Shown here: one piece after another, positions 8,287-17,478 of the stretch
Layout of the letters: each line of letters begins with the position of its first letter
How positions within the stretch are numbered: the stretch's first letter is position 1
Assembly (NCBI RefSeq): GCF_001429185.1
Contig: NZ_LMIW01000013.1
Span: forward strand, 62,937-126,936
Length of the DNA: 64,000 nt
Direction of reading: 5' to 3'
Origin: Terrabacter sp. Root85
GTDB taxonomy: Bacteria > Actinomycetota > Actinomycetes > Actinomycetales > Dermatophilaceae
Translations under genes and position numbers: made by a program
The notes under the pieces: model-generated
Seen by the model: only the letters and a program-made list of their open reading frames with translations
Database searches by the model: none
Told to the model about the DNA's origin: nothing

Positions 8287-9269
8287 TGACCGGCAGCGAG
8301 GCGTCGGTCGCGCCGCTCCCGGTGCTCCAGTGGGCCCAGGAGCACGGCGAGGTCGGCGGGGTGCGCACGAGCCACGCCCAGCTGACGAGCGTCCTTCGGG
8401 CAGAGGGCATCCCGGTGTCCTACGTCGACACGGGATCGGCGCGGCGCGCTGCCTCGATGCTGCCGCGGCTCACGCACCGGTCGCTTCACCTGCTGCACCT
8501 GACCCGCCTGTGGCGGGCCATGCTGCTCGCACCCGTCTTCGCACTGCTGTCGGGCCGCACCGTCCTCGTGCTCCACTCCGGCTCGACCGGGGGGCAGGTC
8601 GCGCGGATGACCGCCTGGCGCCGTCGGGCCCTGGTGCTCGCGCTCTACGCCTATGACGAGATCTGGGCGGTCAACGACGAGATCGGGGCCATCCTCCCCG
8701 CCGCGCTGCGTGCGCGGATCACCGTCGTGACGCCCTTCGACTCGTCCGCGGCTCCGGTGCCGAGCCCGTACGAGCGGCAGCCCCACGCACTCGCCCTCGC
8801 GACGAACGCCGGTCTGGCGCACTACAACGCCCAGCTCGGCATCGACACGGTCCGTCGCGTGCGTGAGCGCTGGAGCGACGCGACGCTCACGGTCCTCGCC
8901 TACGGCCACGACTCCCCGGAGGTCGAGGCGCTGCGTCGTCTCGGCGAGGTGGAGCCGTGGCTGACCGTGGCCTTCGACTCCAGCGCCGACGAGGTGTCGG
9001 CCGTCCTGTCCCGCGTCGGCACGTTCCTGCGGCCCACGAGCTGGGACGGTGACTCCGTCATCGTCCGGGAGGCCCAGGCGGCCGGAGCCACCGTCGTCGC
9101 CAGTGACACGGCGCCCCGGCCGGCCGGCGTCGTGCTCGCCCCTCTCGATGCCGAGGCGCTCGCGGCAGCCGTCACCGACGGGGGCCCCGTGAGCGACGGC
9201 AGTGGTCTCGCCCAGACGACCCTGGCCGACGCGGTGCGCTCCGCCGAGTCCGCGGCGACTCGTCGCTGA
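8286..9269 (+). CDS. GT4-like glycosyltransferase
   Basis: A 327-residue protein with a GT-B layout: an N-terminal domain (HGEVGGVRTSHAQL, then LVLHSGSTGG) and a C-terminal domain containing LRPTSWDGDSVIVREAQAAG, which carries the glutamate of the EX7E region of GT4 enzymes. Shorter than usual for GT4 (350-400). ATG overlaps the preceding stop by one base, so it is co-translated with the CDP-alcohol transferases. It probably glycosylates the polymer or lipid carrier made by the operon; the sugar is unknown. Confidence 0.72.
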   Translation: MTGSEASVAPLPVLQWAQEHGEVGGVRTSHAQLTSVLRAEGIPVSYVDTGSARRAASMLPRLTHRSLHLLHLTRLWRAMLLAPVFALLSGRTVLVLHSGSTGGQVARMTAWRRRALVLALYAYDEIWAVNDEIGAILPAALRARITVVTPFDSSAAPVPSPYERQPHALALATNAGLAHYNAQLGIDTVRRVRERWSDATLTVLAYGHDSPEVEALRRLGEVEPWLTVAFDSSADEVSAVLSRVGTFLRPTSWDGDSVIVREAQAAGATVVASDTAPRPAGVVLAPLDAEALAAAVTDGGPVSDGSGLAQTTLADAVRSAESAATRR

Positions 9270-9339
9270 GCACCCGGACCGGTACCCTCGCTGACGACGC
9301 GATGGGTCTCCCACCCCGTCCACCTGCCCTAGGAGAAGA

Positions 9340-9741
9340 GTGACCCACCGGACCGTCATCACCTTCGGGACCTTCGACGTCTTCCACGTCGGGCACGTCC
9401 GAGTGCTCCAGCGAGCCGCCGAGCTCGGCGACCGCCTCGTCGTCGGAGTCTCGGCCGACGCGCTCAACATCGCGAAGAAGGGTCGCCCGCCCGTCTTCAA
9501 CCAGGACGAGCGCCTCGAGATCATCTCGGCGCTCAAGGTCGTCGACGAGGTCTTCGTCGAGGAGTCCCTCGAGCTCAAGCGCGACTACATCGTCGAGCAC
9601 GGTGCCGACGTCCTCGTCATGGGCGACGACTGGGCCGGCAAGTTCGACTGGGTCGGCGACGTGTGCGAGGTCGTCTACCTGCCGCGCACGCCGTCGGTGT
9701 CGACGACCGGCCTCATCGAGCACATCGCCAGCCTCGGCTGA
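9340..9741 (+). CDS. tagD: Glycerol-3-phosphate cytidylyltransferase (TagD-type)
   Basis: A 133-residue cytidylyltransferase, the normal size for TagD/GCT. It has HVGH at 16-19 for CTP binding and RTPSVSTT at 116-123, equivalent to the RTxGISTT signature. It makes CDP-glycerol from glycerol-3-phosphate and CTP in the cytoplasm, the donor for the transferase at 2620. Start GTG with AGGAG four bases upstream. Last gene of the envelope operon, followed by a strong hairpin. A related ethanolamine-phosphate or other alcohol-phosphate specificity cannot be excluded. Confidence 0.88.
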   Translation: MTHRTVITFGTFDVFHVGHVRVLQRAAELGDRLVVGVSADALNIAKKGRPPVFNQDERLEIISALKVVDEVFVEESLELKRDYIVEHGADVLVMGDDWAGKFDWVGDVCEVVYLPRTPSVSTTGLIEHIASLG

Positions 9742-9764
9742 GGTGCTCGCACACCGCCACGGAA

Positions 9765-9799
9765 GGGGCCCGGGACCGATGCACCCGGTCCCGGGCCCC
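9765..9799. terminator. Strong hairpin between convergent genes
   Basis: A 14-bp perfect stem (GGGGCCCGGGACCG pairing with its complement at 9786-9799) with a 7-base loop lies between tagD and the convergent amidase gene. It has no long U tract on either side but its place suggests bidirectional termination. Confidence 0.75.
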
Positions 9800-9813
9800 C
9801 GCCGACGGCAGCC

Positions 9814-12800
9814 TTACTGCCCCCAGGCGGCCGTCGACGCGTAGGTCCCCGCGGAGAGCGGAGACGTGAGCCGAGCCGCTCCCTGGACGCGGTAGACGAG
9901 CAGCCTCCCGTCGCTCGCGCGTCGGGCCAGGATGTCGTCGCGGCCGTCACCGGTGATGTCACCCGCGCCGCGGACCGCGCTCATGGCGTTCCACCCGCCC
10001 AGACCGATGACCTGTGCAGCACCGAGGGTTCCGGATCCCGAGCCCGGGTAGAGCACCAGGGCGCCGTCGGACGCCCGGACGCACAGGAGATCCGGATGTC
10101 CGTCACCCGTGAACTCGCCAGCACTGAGCTGCGTCAGCCGGCTCCAGCCCGACGCGATGGTCGAACTGCTCCGGATGCCGCCGGCTCCGTTCCCTCGGTG
10201 CAGCACGACTCTGCCGTCGGTCCACCGCGTGACGAAGTCCGTGTAGCCGTCCTCGTCGAAGTCGCCCACGGGCAGGATGTGGCTGGCGCCGGTCCATCCC
10301 GACGCGAGCAGCGTGCGCCCCGCATTGAGGTTGCTGCGTCCCAGGCCCGGATAGACCCACACCTGTCCCGCCTTGTCGATGGCGGCGACGTCGCCGAGGT
10401 TGTCCTGGGTCCACGGCCCGATCAGGGCAGTCGCTCGCATGTCGGCGAAGCCGCTCCCCGCGATCTGTCTCACGGTGAAGCTCAGGGACCCGGTGTACGA
10501 GAGGGTCTTCATCGCGCCGCCCGATGGCAGAAGTACATCCGCGAGGGAGTCGCCCGTGACGTCACGAGGGGAGAAGTTCGTCGACCACGGGGGTGTCGAC
10601 GTCACGACCCACCACGTGCTCCGCAGCTTCTGCGAGGTGCGGAAGGCGTCCGCCGACACCGTCACTGTCGATGCCGACCCCGTCAGCGTGACGGAGGCGA
10701 CGCGTCCTCCCCATGTCCCGCTGCCGCCGCCACCGACACGGGGACCGACCGTCAGGCGGACGAACCGTCCGATCGTCGGGTAGGCGCGCTCCACCGAACC
10801 GACCGGGAGCGTGGCAGTCCACGAGTGCGGGTTGGACGACGAGGCGACCGCGCCGTCGTAGGGGTCGGTCTTGCCCGGGAGGTAGGCCGTGCCGCCACTG
10901 ACCGTGCGCCCACCGTTCGACGCGGAGTACTGGGTGAAGGCGGGCTTGCCTCCGTAGGTCAGGACGGTCCCGGCCGTGGCCGTCGTGGCGTTCGTCGAGC
11001 GCGTGTCCTCGTAGCGGCGCACGAGGGTGCCTGCCGAGCTGTAGTCGGCGATGCCGTTGTACGCCTGGCACGACACGTCGCAGATGTCGTAGACGCGGGA
11101 GCCGGCAGCGGCACGCGAATGGGCGGCATACGTGCGGGCGGCCACGGCCTGCGCCGACAGGGCTGCTGCGGGCCAGCTCGCCGACATCTCGACGGGCACC
11201 ACGGCGCGTGTGTAGCGCTCGGAGCCGACGAGGTTGACGGCGTATGCCTTCCCGGAGACGGGCACGACGCGGACCGACCCTGCGTACTCCCGTTGGGTGC
11301 CGCTCGGCAGCAGCACCCGGACCGACGACGTGGAGGGGCGGCTCACCGTGAGCGGCAGCGTCGAGCCCCGCCATGTCGTCACGGTGGACCAGCCCGCGCC
11401 CGAGTTCGCCTGCAGCGTCAGGGCCGAGCCTTCCGGGACGATGCGCCATCGGTACGCGCTCGAGAGGGTGGACTGCCGCTTGCCGTCCGAGATGACCATG
11501 CCGCTGACCTTCGAGAACTGGGTGCCCGACGTGCCGACGGCCGAGAGCCACACGCGCAGCGTCGGGTCGGCCTGGGCGGCGCGCGTCGTGCCGGGGTAGT
11601 AGAAGCCGACGATCTGCTGCCACGTCAGGGCCTTCGTGGCCGCGCCGTAGGCACCCCACTGTGAGAGGCCGACGCCGTGGCCGAATCCGTGGCCCGCCAA
11701 CGTCAGGACACCGTTCGTGGGGCGAGGGTAGGTCTCGGACGCGGCCCGCGGGGCCATCGGGTTCCATTGCCCGTCACGCCAGATCGCGCCGGCGTTGCTG
11801 CGGATCGTCGGCAGCTGCTTGGCGTATGCCGTGTCGCCCGGGCAGCCGGTCAGGCTGAGGTCGCGGTGTCCGACGGTCCGCGGCAGCGTCACCTTCTGGC
11901 CCGGGTCGAACTTCGAGTTGCCGCTGGAGGTCAGCGTCACCGACGATGTCGGGTCGAAGAGGGACCGGTCGGCCTCCCAGGCGACGAGCTTGGTCACGGT
12001 GCTCTGGGTGGCGGCCGGGAAGGGGACCGACGTGAAGTCGCCGATGACCGAGATGCCTGTCGTCTCGGCGTTGAAGCCGCCGGCCTGGGCGCCCTGGACG
12101 AAGCCGGCCGGGCTGCCCTTGCGGCCCTCGTACGCACGGCCGAAACGGTCGACGAGGATCTGGTAGCCGATGTCGCACCAGCCCTGGCTCTGCGTGTGGT
12201 ACGCGTAGATCGAGCGGATGATGGCGGGCGCCTGGTCGGCGGTGTAGGTGTTCGAGTTGACCGTGTGGTGCACGACGACGGCCTTGAAGCCGGGGAGGCG
12301 CTCGGCGTCGCACGTGCGCAGGCTCTCGTCTGCGCCCCACTGCGCGCGCGAGATGATCGTTGGTCGGGTGACGGCCGCGACGGCCGAACCAGCGGGGGCG
12401 GAGAGTGCGTCGTCCGCGCTCGACCGGCCGCCGTCGACGAGACTCGCCCGGAGACCGCGCGGGAGGGTGCCGTCGGGGGTGGTGACCCGGATGTCGATCC
12501 CGTCCGAGCCCGCCGCGGCCACGGCCTCGGTGCCCGGGCGCGCGTGGCGGGCGTCGGCCGAGCCGGGGTCGGGTCCGTCGCCGTCGAGGCCGAGGTCGGT
12601 CCAGCCCGACCACCCGCTCTCCCCGTGGGTGCGCACCTCGACGTGGGTGCCGGCGGGTGGCGTCGTGTCGAAGGTGACGCCGGCGAGGTCGAAGTCGACA
12701 CCCTGGACCTGCTTCGTGGCCACGACGGGGTCGCCCGCGCCGTGTCGGTCACCGGTGGCGGCGGCGGTCCCGGAAACGGTCGCGGACCGTTTCGCGGTGC

Positions 12801-12957
12801 CCGTGCCGACGCCCGCGACGGCCGGGACGGCGACGTCGTGGACGACCGGTGAGACGGGGCGCGGCGTAGCGCCGGATGTCACGGTGGGGACCACCATGAA
12901 GGTGGCGGTCAGCGCGACGACGGCGAACGAGGTGGGGATGGGGCGCACGGGAGTCAC
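9814..12957 (-). CDS. Secreted N-acetylmuramoyl-L-alanine amidase with SpoIID and VCBS repeat regions
   Basis: A 1047-residue exported protein. An N-terminal signal segment covers residues 1-30. The amidase_2/PGRP domain spans about 199-395, with zinc ligands expected at H230 (VVHHT), H364 (VGHRD) and C372 (TGCPG). A SpoIID/LytB-like region follows from about 415 (HGFGHGVGLSQWGAYG) to about 700, including VPVEM and AVAARTYA, the lytic-transglycosylase-type stretch. The last 270 residues are FG-GAP/VCBS-type repeats (DVTGDSLADVLL, DFDEDGYTDFV, GEFTGDGHPDLL, DITGDGRDDIL) that probably form a calcium-binding propeller. It would cut both the stem peptide and glycan of peptidoglycan at the cell surface. 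It has no close operon partner. Confidence 0.88.
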   Translation of the reverse strand: MTPVRPIPTSFAVVALTATFMVVPTVTSGATPRPVSPVVHDVAVPAVAGVGTGTAKRSATVSGTAAATGDRHGAGDPVVATKQVQGVDFDLAGVTFDTTPPAGTHVEVRTHGESGWSGWTDLGLDGDGPDPGSADARHARPGTEAVAAAGSDGIDIRVTTPDGTLPRGLRASLVDGGRSSADDALSAPAGSAVAAVTRPTIISRAQWGADESLRTCDAERLPGFKAVVVHHTVNSNTYTADQAPAIIRSIYAYHTQSQGWCDIGYQILVDRFGRAYEGRKGSPAGFVQGAQAGGFNAETTGISVIGDFTSVPFPAATQSTVTKLVAWEADRSLFDPTSSVTLTSSGNSKFDPGQKVTLPRTVGHRDLSLTGCPGDTAYAKQLPTIRSNAGAIWRDGQWNPMAPRAASETYPRPTNGVLTLAGHGFGHGVGLSQWGAYGAATKALTWQQIVGFYYPGTTRAAQADPTLRVWLSAVGTSGTQFSKVSGMVISDGKRQSTLSSAYRWRIVPEGSALTLQANSGAGWSTVTTWRGSTLPLTVSRPSTSSVRVLLPSGTQREYAGSVRVVPVSGKAYAVNLVGSERYTRAVVPVEMSASWPAAALSAQAVAARTYAAHSRAAAGSRVYDICDVSCQAYNGIADYSSAGTLVRRYEDTRSTNATTATAGTVLTYGGKPAFTQYSASNGGRTVSGGTAYLPGKTDPYDGAVASSSNPHSWTATLPVGSVERAYPTIGRFVRLTVGPRVGGGGSGTWGGRVASVTLTGSASTVTVSADAFRTSQKLRSTWWVVTSTPPWSTNFSPRDVTGDSLADVLLPSGGAMKTLSYTGSLSFTVRQIAGSGFADMRATALIGPWTQDNLGDVAAIDKAGQVWVYPGLGRSNLNAGRTLLASGWTGASHILPVGDFDEDGYTDFVTRWTDGRVVLHRGNGAGGIRSSSTIASGWSRLTQLSAGEFTGDGHPDLLCVRASDGALVLYPGSGSGTLGAAQVIGLGGWNAMSAVRGAGDITGDGRDDILARRASDGRLLVYRVQGAARLTSPLSAGTYASTAAWGQ

Positions 12958-13125
12958 TCCTGGGTCGGAAGACGCAATGGTCCCAAATGTCCCATTTATC
13001 GGAGTGAACGCAAGGCATTGGTGGCCAATTCGTGACCGTGCCAGCCGAATTCACAGGAAATGCGGCATCGCCTGTCCCGTGAATGACAGCGGACGGTAAA
13101 TTCCGGCGCCTGCCGGTGAATGGGA

Positions 13126-13160
13126 AAAGGCGCGGTCACGACCTTCGTGACCGCGCCTTT
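13126..13160 (-). terminator. Terminator after scoAB
   Basis: A perfect 16-bp stem (13126-13141 with 13145-13160) and 3-base loop. On the minus strand it is followed by TTTT then CCC. It sits 24 bases after the scoB stop. Confidence 0.85.
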
Positions 13161-13183
13161 CCCGGTGGTCCGGAGGCCGGGGC

Positions 13184-13840
13184 TCAGCCGTGCGACGGCG
13201 CCGGCTGGAGGTCGACCGTGAGCTCGGGCTCGGTCTTCTCGCGCACCTCGGCCTCGGTGACCCCGGGCGCGAGCTCACGCAGCACGAGGCCGGTCTCGGT
13301 GACGTCGAGGACGCAGAGGTCGGTGATGATGCGCTGGACGACGCCGCGCCCCGTGTAGGGCAGCGAGCACTCCTTGACGATCTTGTAGGAGCCGTCCTTG
13401 GCGTTGTGCTCCATGAGCACGATGACCTTCTTGGCACCGTGCACGAGGTCCATCGCGCCGCCCATGCCCTTGACCATCTTGCCGGGGATCATCCAGTTGG
13501 CGATGTCGCCGCCCTGCGAGACCTGCATGGCGCCGAGGATGGCGGCGTCGACCTTGCCGCCGCGGATCATCCCGAAGCTCGTCGCCGAGTCGAAGAAGGC
13601 CGCGCCCTTGCGCAGGGTGACGGTCTCCTTGCCGGCGTTGATGAGGTCGGGGTCCTCGTCGCCGTCGATCGGGTAGGCGCCGACGCCGAGGATGCCGTTC
13701 TCGGACTGGAGCACGATCTCGACGTCGTCGGGGACGTAGTTGGGCACGAGCGTCGGCAAGCCGATGCCGAGGTTGACGTAGGCACCGTCGGCCAGCTCGG
13801 CGGCGGCGCGGGCCGCCATCTGCTCACGGGTCAGAGCCAT
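13184..13840 (-). CDS. scoB: 3-oxoacid CoA-transferase subunit B
   Basis: A 218-residue class I CoA-transferase beta subunit. The catalytic glutamate is in QSENGILG (E47), which forms the glutamyl-CoA thioester. GIGLPT near residue 25 and a GGAMDL segment near 140 are also typical. With the alpha subunit it would transfer CoA between succinyl-CoA and acetoacetate or another 3-oxoacid; a 3-oxoadipate (PcaJ) role is possible but no aromatic-degradation genes are present. The start lies two bases after the scoA stop. Confidence 0.9.
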   Translation of the reverse strand: MALTREQMAARAAAELADGAYVNLGIGLPTLVPNYVPDDVEIVLQSENGILGVGAYPIDGDEDPDLINAGKETVTLRKGAAFFDSATSFGMIRGGKVDAAILGAMQVSQGGDIANWMIPGKMVKGMGGAMDLVHGAKKVIVLMEHNAKDGSYKIVKECSLPYTGRGVVQRIITDLCVLDVTETGLVLRELAPGVTEAEVREKTEPELTVDLQPAPSHG

Positions 13841-13841
13841 C

Positions 13842-14633
13842 TCAGGCCTCCTGCTCGGTCGTCGTGCGCGGGCGGACGGTGCGGCGCTCGATGCGCTTGT
13901 CAGCGGCCTGCTCGGGGGTCAGCGGGAGGACGCGCTGCACGAAGATGCCGGGCAGGTGGATCTCGTCGGGGTCGAGCTGGCCGGGCTCGACGAGCTCCTC
14001 GACCTCGGCAACGGTGACGCGGCCGGCCATGGCGCACAGCGGGTTGAAGTTGCGGGCGGACTGGTTGAAGACGAGGTTGCCGTGGCGGTCGCCCTTCGCG
14101 GCCCGCACGAGCCCGAAGTCGGTCGTGATGGCCTGCTCGAGGACGAACGTCCTCGTCTCGCCCATCCACTCGAAGTCCTGGGTCTGCTTCGGCGGGGACG
14201 CCACGGCGATGGTGCCGGAGTCGTCGTAGCGCCAGGGCAGTCCGCCGTCGGCGATCTGGGTGCCGACGCCCGTCATCGTGAAGAACGCGCCGATGCCGGA
14301 CCCGCCGGCGCGCAGGCGCTCGGCGAGCGTGCCCTGCGGCGTCAGCTCGACCTCGAGCTCGCCGGAGAGGTACTGCCGCTCGAACTCCTTGTTCTCACCG
14401 ACGTACGAGCTGACCATGCGGCGGATCCTCTTGTCGCGCAGCAGGATGCCGAGGCCCCAGTCGTCGACGCCACAGTTGTTCGAGACGGCCTCGAGGTCGG
14501 TGAGGCCGGCGTCGTGGATCGCCGCGATGAGGACGGAGGGGATGCCGCAGAGACCGAAACCGCCGACCGAGAGCGACATTCCGTCGCTGATCCCGGCGAT
14601 GGCCTCCTGGGGGGTGGAGACGACTTTGTCCAT
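13842..14633 (-). CDS. scoA: 3-oxoacid CoA-transferase subunit A
   Basis: The alpha subunit of the CoA-transferase, about 263 residues. The glycine-rich CoA-binding segment [10 protein letters not shown] is at about 23-32, and [11 protein letters not shown] lies near residue 113. The ATG at 14633 is preferred over an upstream in-frame start because the family starts a few residues before the helix with [11 protein letters not shown]. First gene of a two-gene operon. A dyad at 14744-14761 lies about 110 bases upstream. Confidence 0.9.
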   Translation of the reverse strand: MDKVVSTPQEAIAGISDGMSLSVGGFGLCGIPSVLIAAIHDAGLTDLEAVSNNCGVDDWGLGILLRDKRIRRMVSSYVGENKEFERQYLSGELEVELTPQGTLAERLRAGGSGIGAFFTMTGVGTQIADGGLPWRYDDSGTIAVASPPKQTQDFEWMGETRTFVLEQAITTDFGLVRAAKGDRHGNLVFNQSARNFNPLCAMAGRVTVAEVEELVEPGQLDPDEIHLPGIFVQRVLPLTPEQAADKRIERRTVRPRTTTEQEA

Positions 14634-14743
14634 GGGTCGGACTCTATCCGCGCCGTCGCGCCCGGGTGCCGTGGGGTCGTCCCACACGAGCGCGCCGACC
14701 TGTGGTCGCCGAGCACGTATGCCGTACGGCGTGCGGGGGAGGG

Positions 14744-14761
14744 AATGACAGTCGTGTCATT
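14744..14761. promoter_or_regulatory. 18-bp inverted repeat between divergent genes
   Basis: AATGACA-GTCG-TGTCATT: perfect 7-bp arms and a 4-base spacer in the divergent region between scoA and the secreted M15-like gene. Size and symmetry fit a binding site of a dimeric repressor such as TetR. Which of the two genes it serves cannot be told. Confidence 0.4.
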
Positions 14762-14878
14762 TGTGACCCCAGCGAAGAACACGTCTGTAATTCGTCGAAC
14801 CGCCTTGTGATGGGTGTGACTGGAGTGCATAAATGGTGCGGGAGTAAACCCGCTCCCTCCCCTGACAAGAGGTTCACC

Positions 14879-16738
14879 ATGGCCTTGCGCCGACACCGAC
14901 TGGGCCTCGTCCTCGCTCTTCCCGCGCTGACCGTGCCCATGACGGCGAGCCCGGCTGCGGCGGTCCAGGCGCCGCCGACCCGGACGCTCCCGAGCACCCT
15001 CGACGTGTACGTGCCCTACCAGGAGCAGACGGTCTGCGACCCCGTGGCGCGTCCTGGCGTGCTCGCGTTCGCCCGGCTCATGACCTCTCACTACGGGATG
15101 GGCTCGACGGGACTCATCGGGCGCGCCTGCGGCAGCGGTCCGTCGGAGCACTACGACGGGCGGGCCTGGGACTGGATGCTCAACGTCGACAACCCTTCGC
15201 AGGAGGCCGTCGCCCAGTCGGTGCTCGCGTGGCTGACCGCCCCCGACAAGAACGGCGTCAAGGGCGCCATGGCCCGTCGCTTCGGGATCATGTACATCAT
15301 CCACGACCGCAAGATGTGGCGCTCCTACGCGACGGAGCGGGGCTGGGCGCCGTACTACGGCTCATCGCCCCACACGGACCACGTGCACTTCAGCTTCAAC
15401 TACGACGGGGCGGCCGGCCGCACGTCGTGGTGGACGGGGGTCGCGACCCGCAGCTACCTCACCTCGCTCCCGCCGGCGGCGACGACGCTGCCGACGACCC
15501 CGCCCAGCACCCCGACGCCGTCGACGCCCGTGACGACGAAGCCCGTGCTGCTCTCCTACGGCATGCGCTCCGAGGCGGTGCGCCAGCTGCAGGTCCGGCT
15601 CGGCAACCTGCCCACGACCGGCTACTTCGGCGACCAGACCAAGGCCCGTGTCGTCGCCTACCAGACCTTCGTCGGGCTGCCGCGGACCGGCGTCGCCGAC
15701 CTGCGGACACAGGAGATCCTCGCGGCCCGCGGGTGGCGGAGCGTGACCGCGGCCTACCCGACGCTGAAGCCGGGGACGACCTCGGCCGCCGTCAGGACCC
15801 TCCAGGGCAAGCTCGGCTCGCTGCCGACCACCGGCTACTACGGCAGCCTGACCCAGGCTCGGGTGACGGCGTACCAGAAGTTCGTCGGCCTGCCGCAGAC
15901 CGGAGTCGCCGACCCGGTGACGCAGGCCCGACTCTGGGTGCGCGGCTGGACCGGGACCGCTGCGGCGTCCGGCACGACGACGAAGGCCTACCCGACCCTG
16001 CGGTTCGGGATGACGTCGGCGGCGGTCAAGGCGCTCCAGGCCAGGCTCGGCTCGCTGCCGACGACCGGCTACTACGGCACGCTGACGCGCGCCCGGGTGA
16101 CGGCCTACCAGCGCTTCGCCGGGCTGCCGCAGACCGGTGTCGCCGACTCGGCCACGCAACAGCGGCTCTACACGCGCGGCTGGTCGGCGACGACGAGCAC
16201 CGTCGCGCTCGTCACCAGCACCACCACGGCCGGGAGGGACCTCGCCATGACCACCTATGCCAGCACGTCGTCACGCAGCAGCGCCGGGGTCGCCAGCGTC
16301 GACATCGCCACGAGCTACACGGCATACAAGAGCCTGACGCTCGCGACCGGGTCGCGCGGCGCCGCGGTGCGCGTCCTCCAACGGGCGCTCGGCGGCCTCG
16401 CCGTCGACGGTGTCTTCGGCTCCGTCACACGCGACAAGGTCGTCTCGTTGCAGCGCTCGCTCGCGCTGCCACAGACCGGGGTCATGACCCCCGAGCTCTG
16501 GGACGTCCTCGAGGCCCGTGACTTCCCCTTCGTGGCCGACCGTTCGACGGTGCTGCGCGCGGGTGACACGGGACCTCAGGTCGTCGCCGTGCAGCGCCTG
16601 CTCGGCGTCCGTCAGACGGGCGTCTTCGACCTGGCGACGCGCGAGGCCGTCAAGGCCGTGCAGGCGCGGGCGGGCCTCGCCAGCACCGGGGTCGTCGCGT
16701 CCCGGACCTGGTCGCTCTTCGACCGGCTGTCGGCGTAG
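14879..16738 (+). CDS. Secreted M15-like domain protein with five peptidoglycan-binding repeats
   Basis: A 619-residue exported protein. Signal peptide at 1-29. Residues 40-195 form a domain with SEHYDGRAWDW (H91, D98) and HTDHVHF (H165, H168, H170), the metal-site pattern of M15-like/ARB_07466-type domains. A Pro/Thr linker follows, then five PG_binding_1 repeats from about 225 to 615; the first three end in LP(R/Q)TGVAD, and repeats 2 and 3 are nearly identical (LGSLPTTGYYG), pointing to recent duplication. It probably binds or trims peptidoglycan. ATG chosen because the signal peptide begins there; the in-frame sequence upstream is non-coding. Confidence 0.8.
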   Translation: MALRRHRLGLVLALPALTVPMTASPAAAVQAPPTRTLPSTLDVYVPYQEQTVCDPVARPGVLAFARLMTSHYGMGSTGLIGRACGSGPSEHYDGRAWDWMLNVDNPSQEAVAQSVLAWLTAPDKNGVKGAMARRFGIMYIIHDRKMWRSYATERGWAPYYGSSPHTDHVHFSFNYDGAAGRTSWWTGVATRSYLTSLPPAATTLPTTPPSTPTPSTPVTTKPVLLSYGMRSEAVRQLQVRLGNLPTTGYFGDQTKARVVAYQTFVGLPRTGVADLRTQEILAARGWRSVTAAYPTLKPGTTSAAVRTLQGKLGSLPTTGYYGSLTQARVTAYQKFVGLPQTGVADPVTQARLWVRGWTGTAAASGTTTKAYPTLRFGMTSAAVKALQARLGSLPTTGYYGTLTRARVTAYQRFAGLPQTGVADSATQQRLYTRGWSATTSTVALVTSTTTAGRDLAMTTYASTSSRSSAGVASVDIATSYTAYKSLTLATGSRGAAVRVLQRALGGLAVDGVFGSVTRDKVVSLQRSLALPQTGVMTPELWDVLEARDFPFVADRSTVLRAGDTGPQVVAVQRLLGVRQTGVFDLATREAVKAVQARAGLASTGVVASRTWSLFDRLSA

Positions 16739-16749
16739 AGCCTTGTCGC

Positions 16750-17478
16750 TCAGGCGCTCTCGCGGGCGTCGACGGTGACGCCCTCCGAGGCGAAGCGGTC
16801 TGCGAGGTCGTCGCGCTGACCGCGCACGAGCACGACCGACCCGTCGACCGCCCAGGCGGCGAGCGCCCGGCGCAGCACCGGCTCGAGGGCGCCGCCGAGC
16901 ACGACGCGCGGGGACGTGCCCCAGCCGTCCTCGGGCGCGACGACGGCGCCGTATGCCGTGTCGACGCCGTCCGCCGCCAGCGCGACGTCGCCGGGCTCGG
17001 CGTCGGACATCGGCGAGAAGAGGTCGCCATGGGTGGCCAGCTCGCGGGCCTCGTCGACGGCGCCACCCGCATCGTCGGCCTCCGGGTGCCGACGGGCCAG
17101 GGCCGGCAGCGAGACGAGCACCGCGTCACCTCCGTGGCCGGCGGCGGCAGCGGGGGAGCCGGTGACGAGCACGTCGGCCCCGGTGGCCGCGTCGCCGACG
17201 ACGACCGTCGCGCCGACCGACCACGCCGCGAGGGCCCAGTAGAGCGAGCGCCAGTGCGCCGGGAGGTCGATGCCGACCGTCGTGCCGGGGCCCGCCGCGG
17301 CGTCGTCCTGGAGGAGGTTCGCAGCCTTGGCGACCCAGTTGGCCAGGACGCGGGCGCTGAGCTCGATGCGCTCGCCCGCGGTCGGTCCCGGCTCGTCGTC
17401 GTACCACGTCAGGCGCGGCCGGCCCGGGTCCGCGGCGACCATCCGCGCGAGCACGTCGGCGGGCAGCAGGTCGGCCAT
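16750..17478 (-). CDS. TIGR03089 family protein (AMP-binding-like)
   Basis: A 242-residue protein of the actinobacterial TIGR03089 family, which resembles the N-terminal portion of AMP-binding/acyl-activating enzymes but is too short to hold a complete adenylation domain. The segment LSARVLANWVAKAANLLQ near residue 40 is the clearest family mark. The start overlaps the stop of the LCP gene by one base, so the two genes are coupled. Function unknown; the link with an LCP ligase gene suggests an envelope role. Confidence 0.8.
   Translation of the reverse strand: MADLLPADVLARMVAADPGRPRLTWYDDEPGPTAGERIELSARVLANWVAKAANLLQDDAAAGPGTTVGIDLPAHWRSLYWALAAWSVGATVVVGDAATGADVLVTGSPAAAAGHGGDAVLVSLPALARRHPEADDAGGAVDEARELATHGDLFSPMSDAEPGDVALAADGVDTAYGAVVAPEDGWGTSPRVVLGGALEPVLRRALAAWAVDGSVVLVRGQRDDLADRFASEGVTVDARESA

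Noticed and set aside
14700-14878. c-di-AMP (ydaO) riboswitch before the cell-wall gene
   Set aside because: The conserved purine-rich core and stems were not found; only a short dyad is present.
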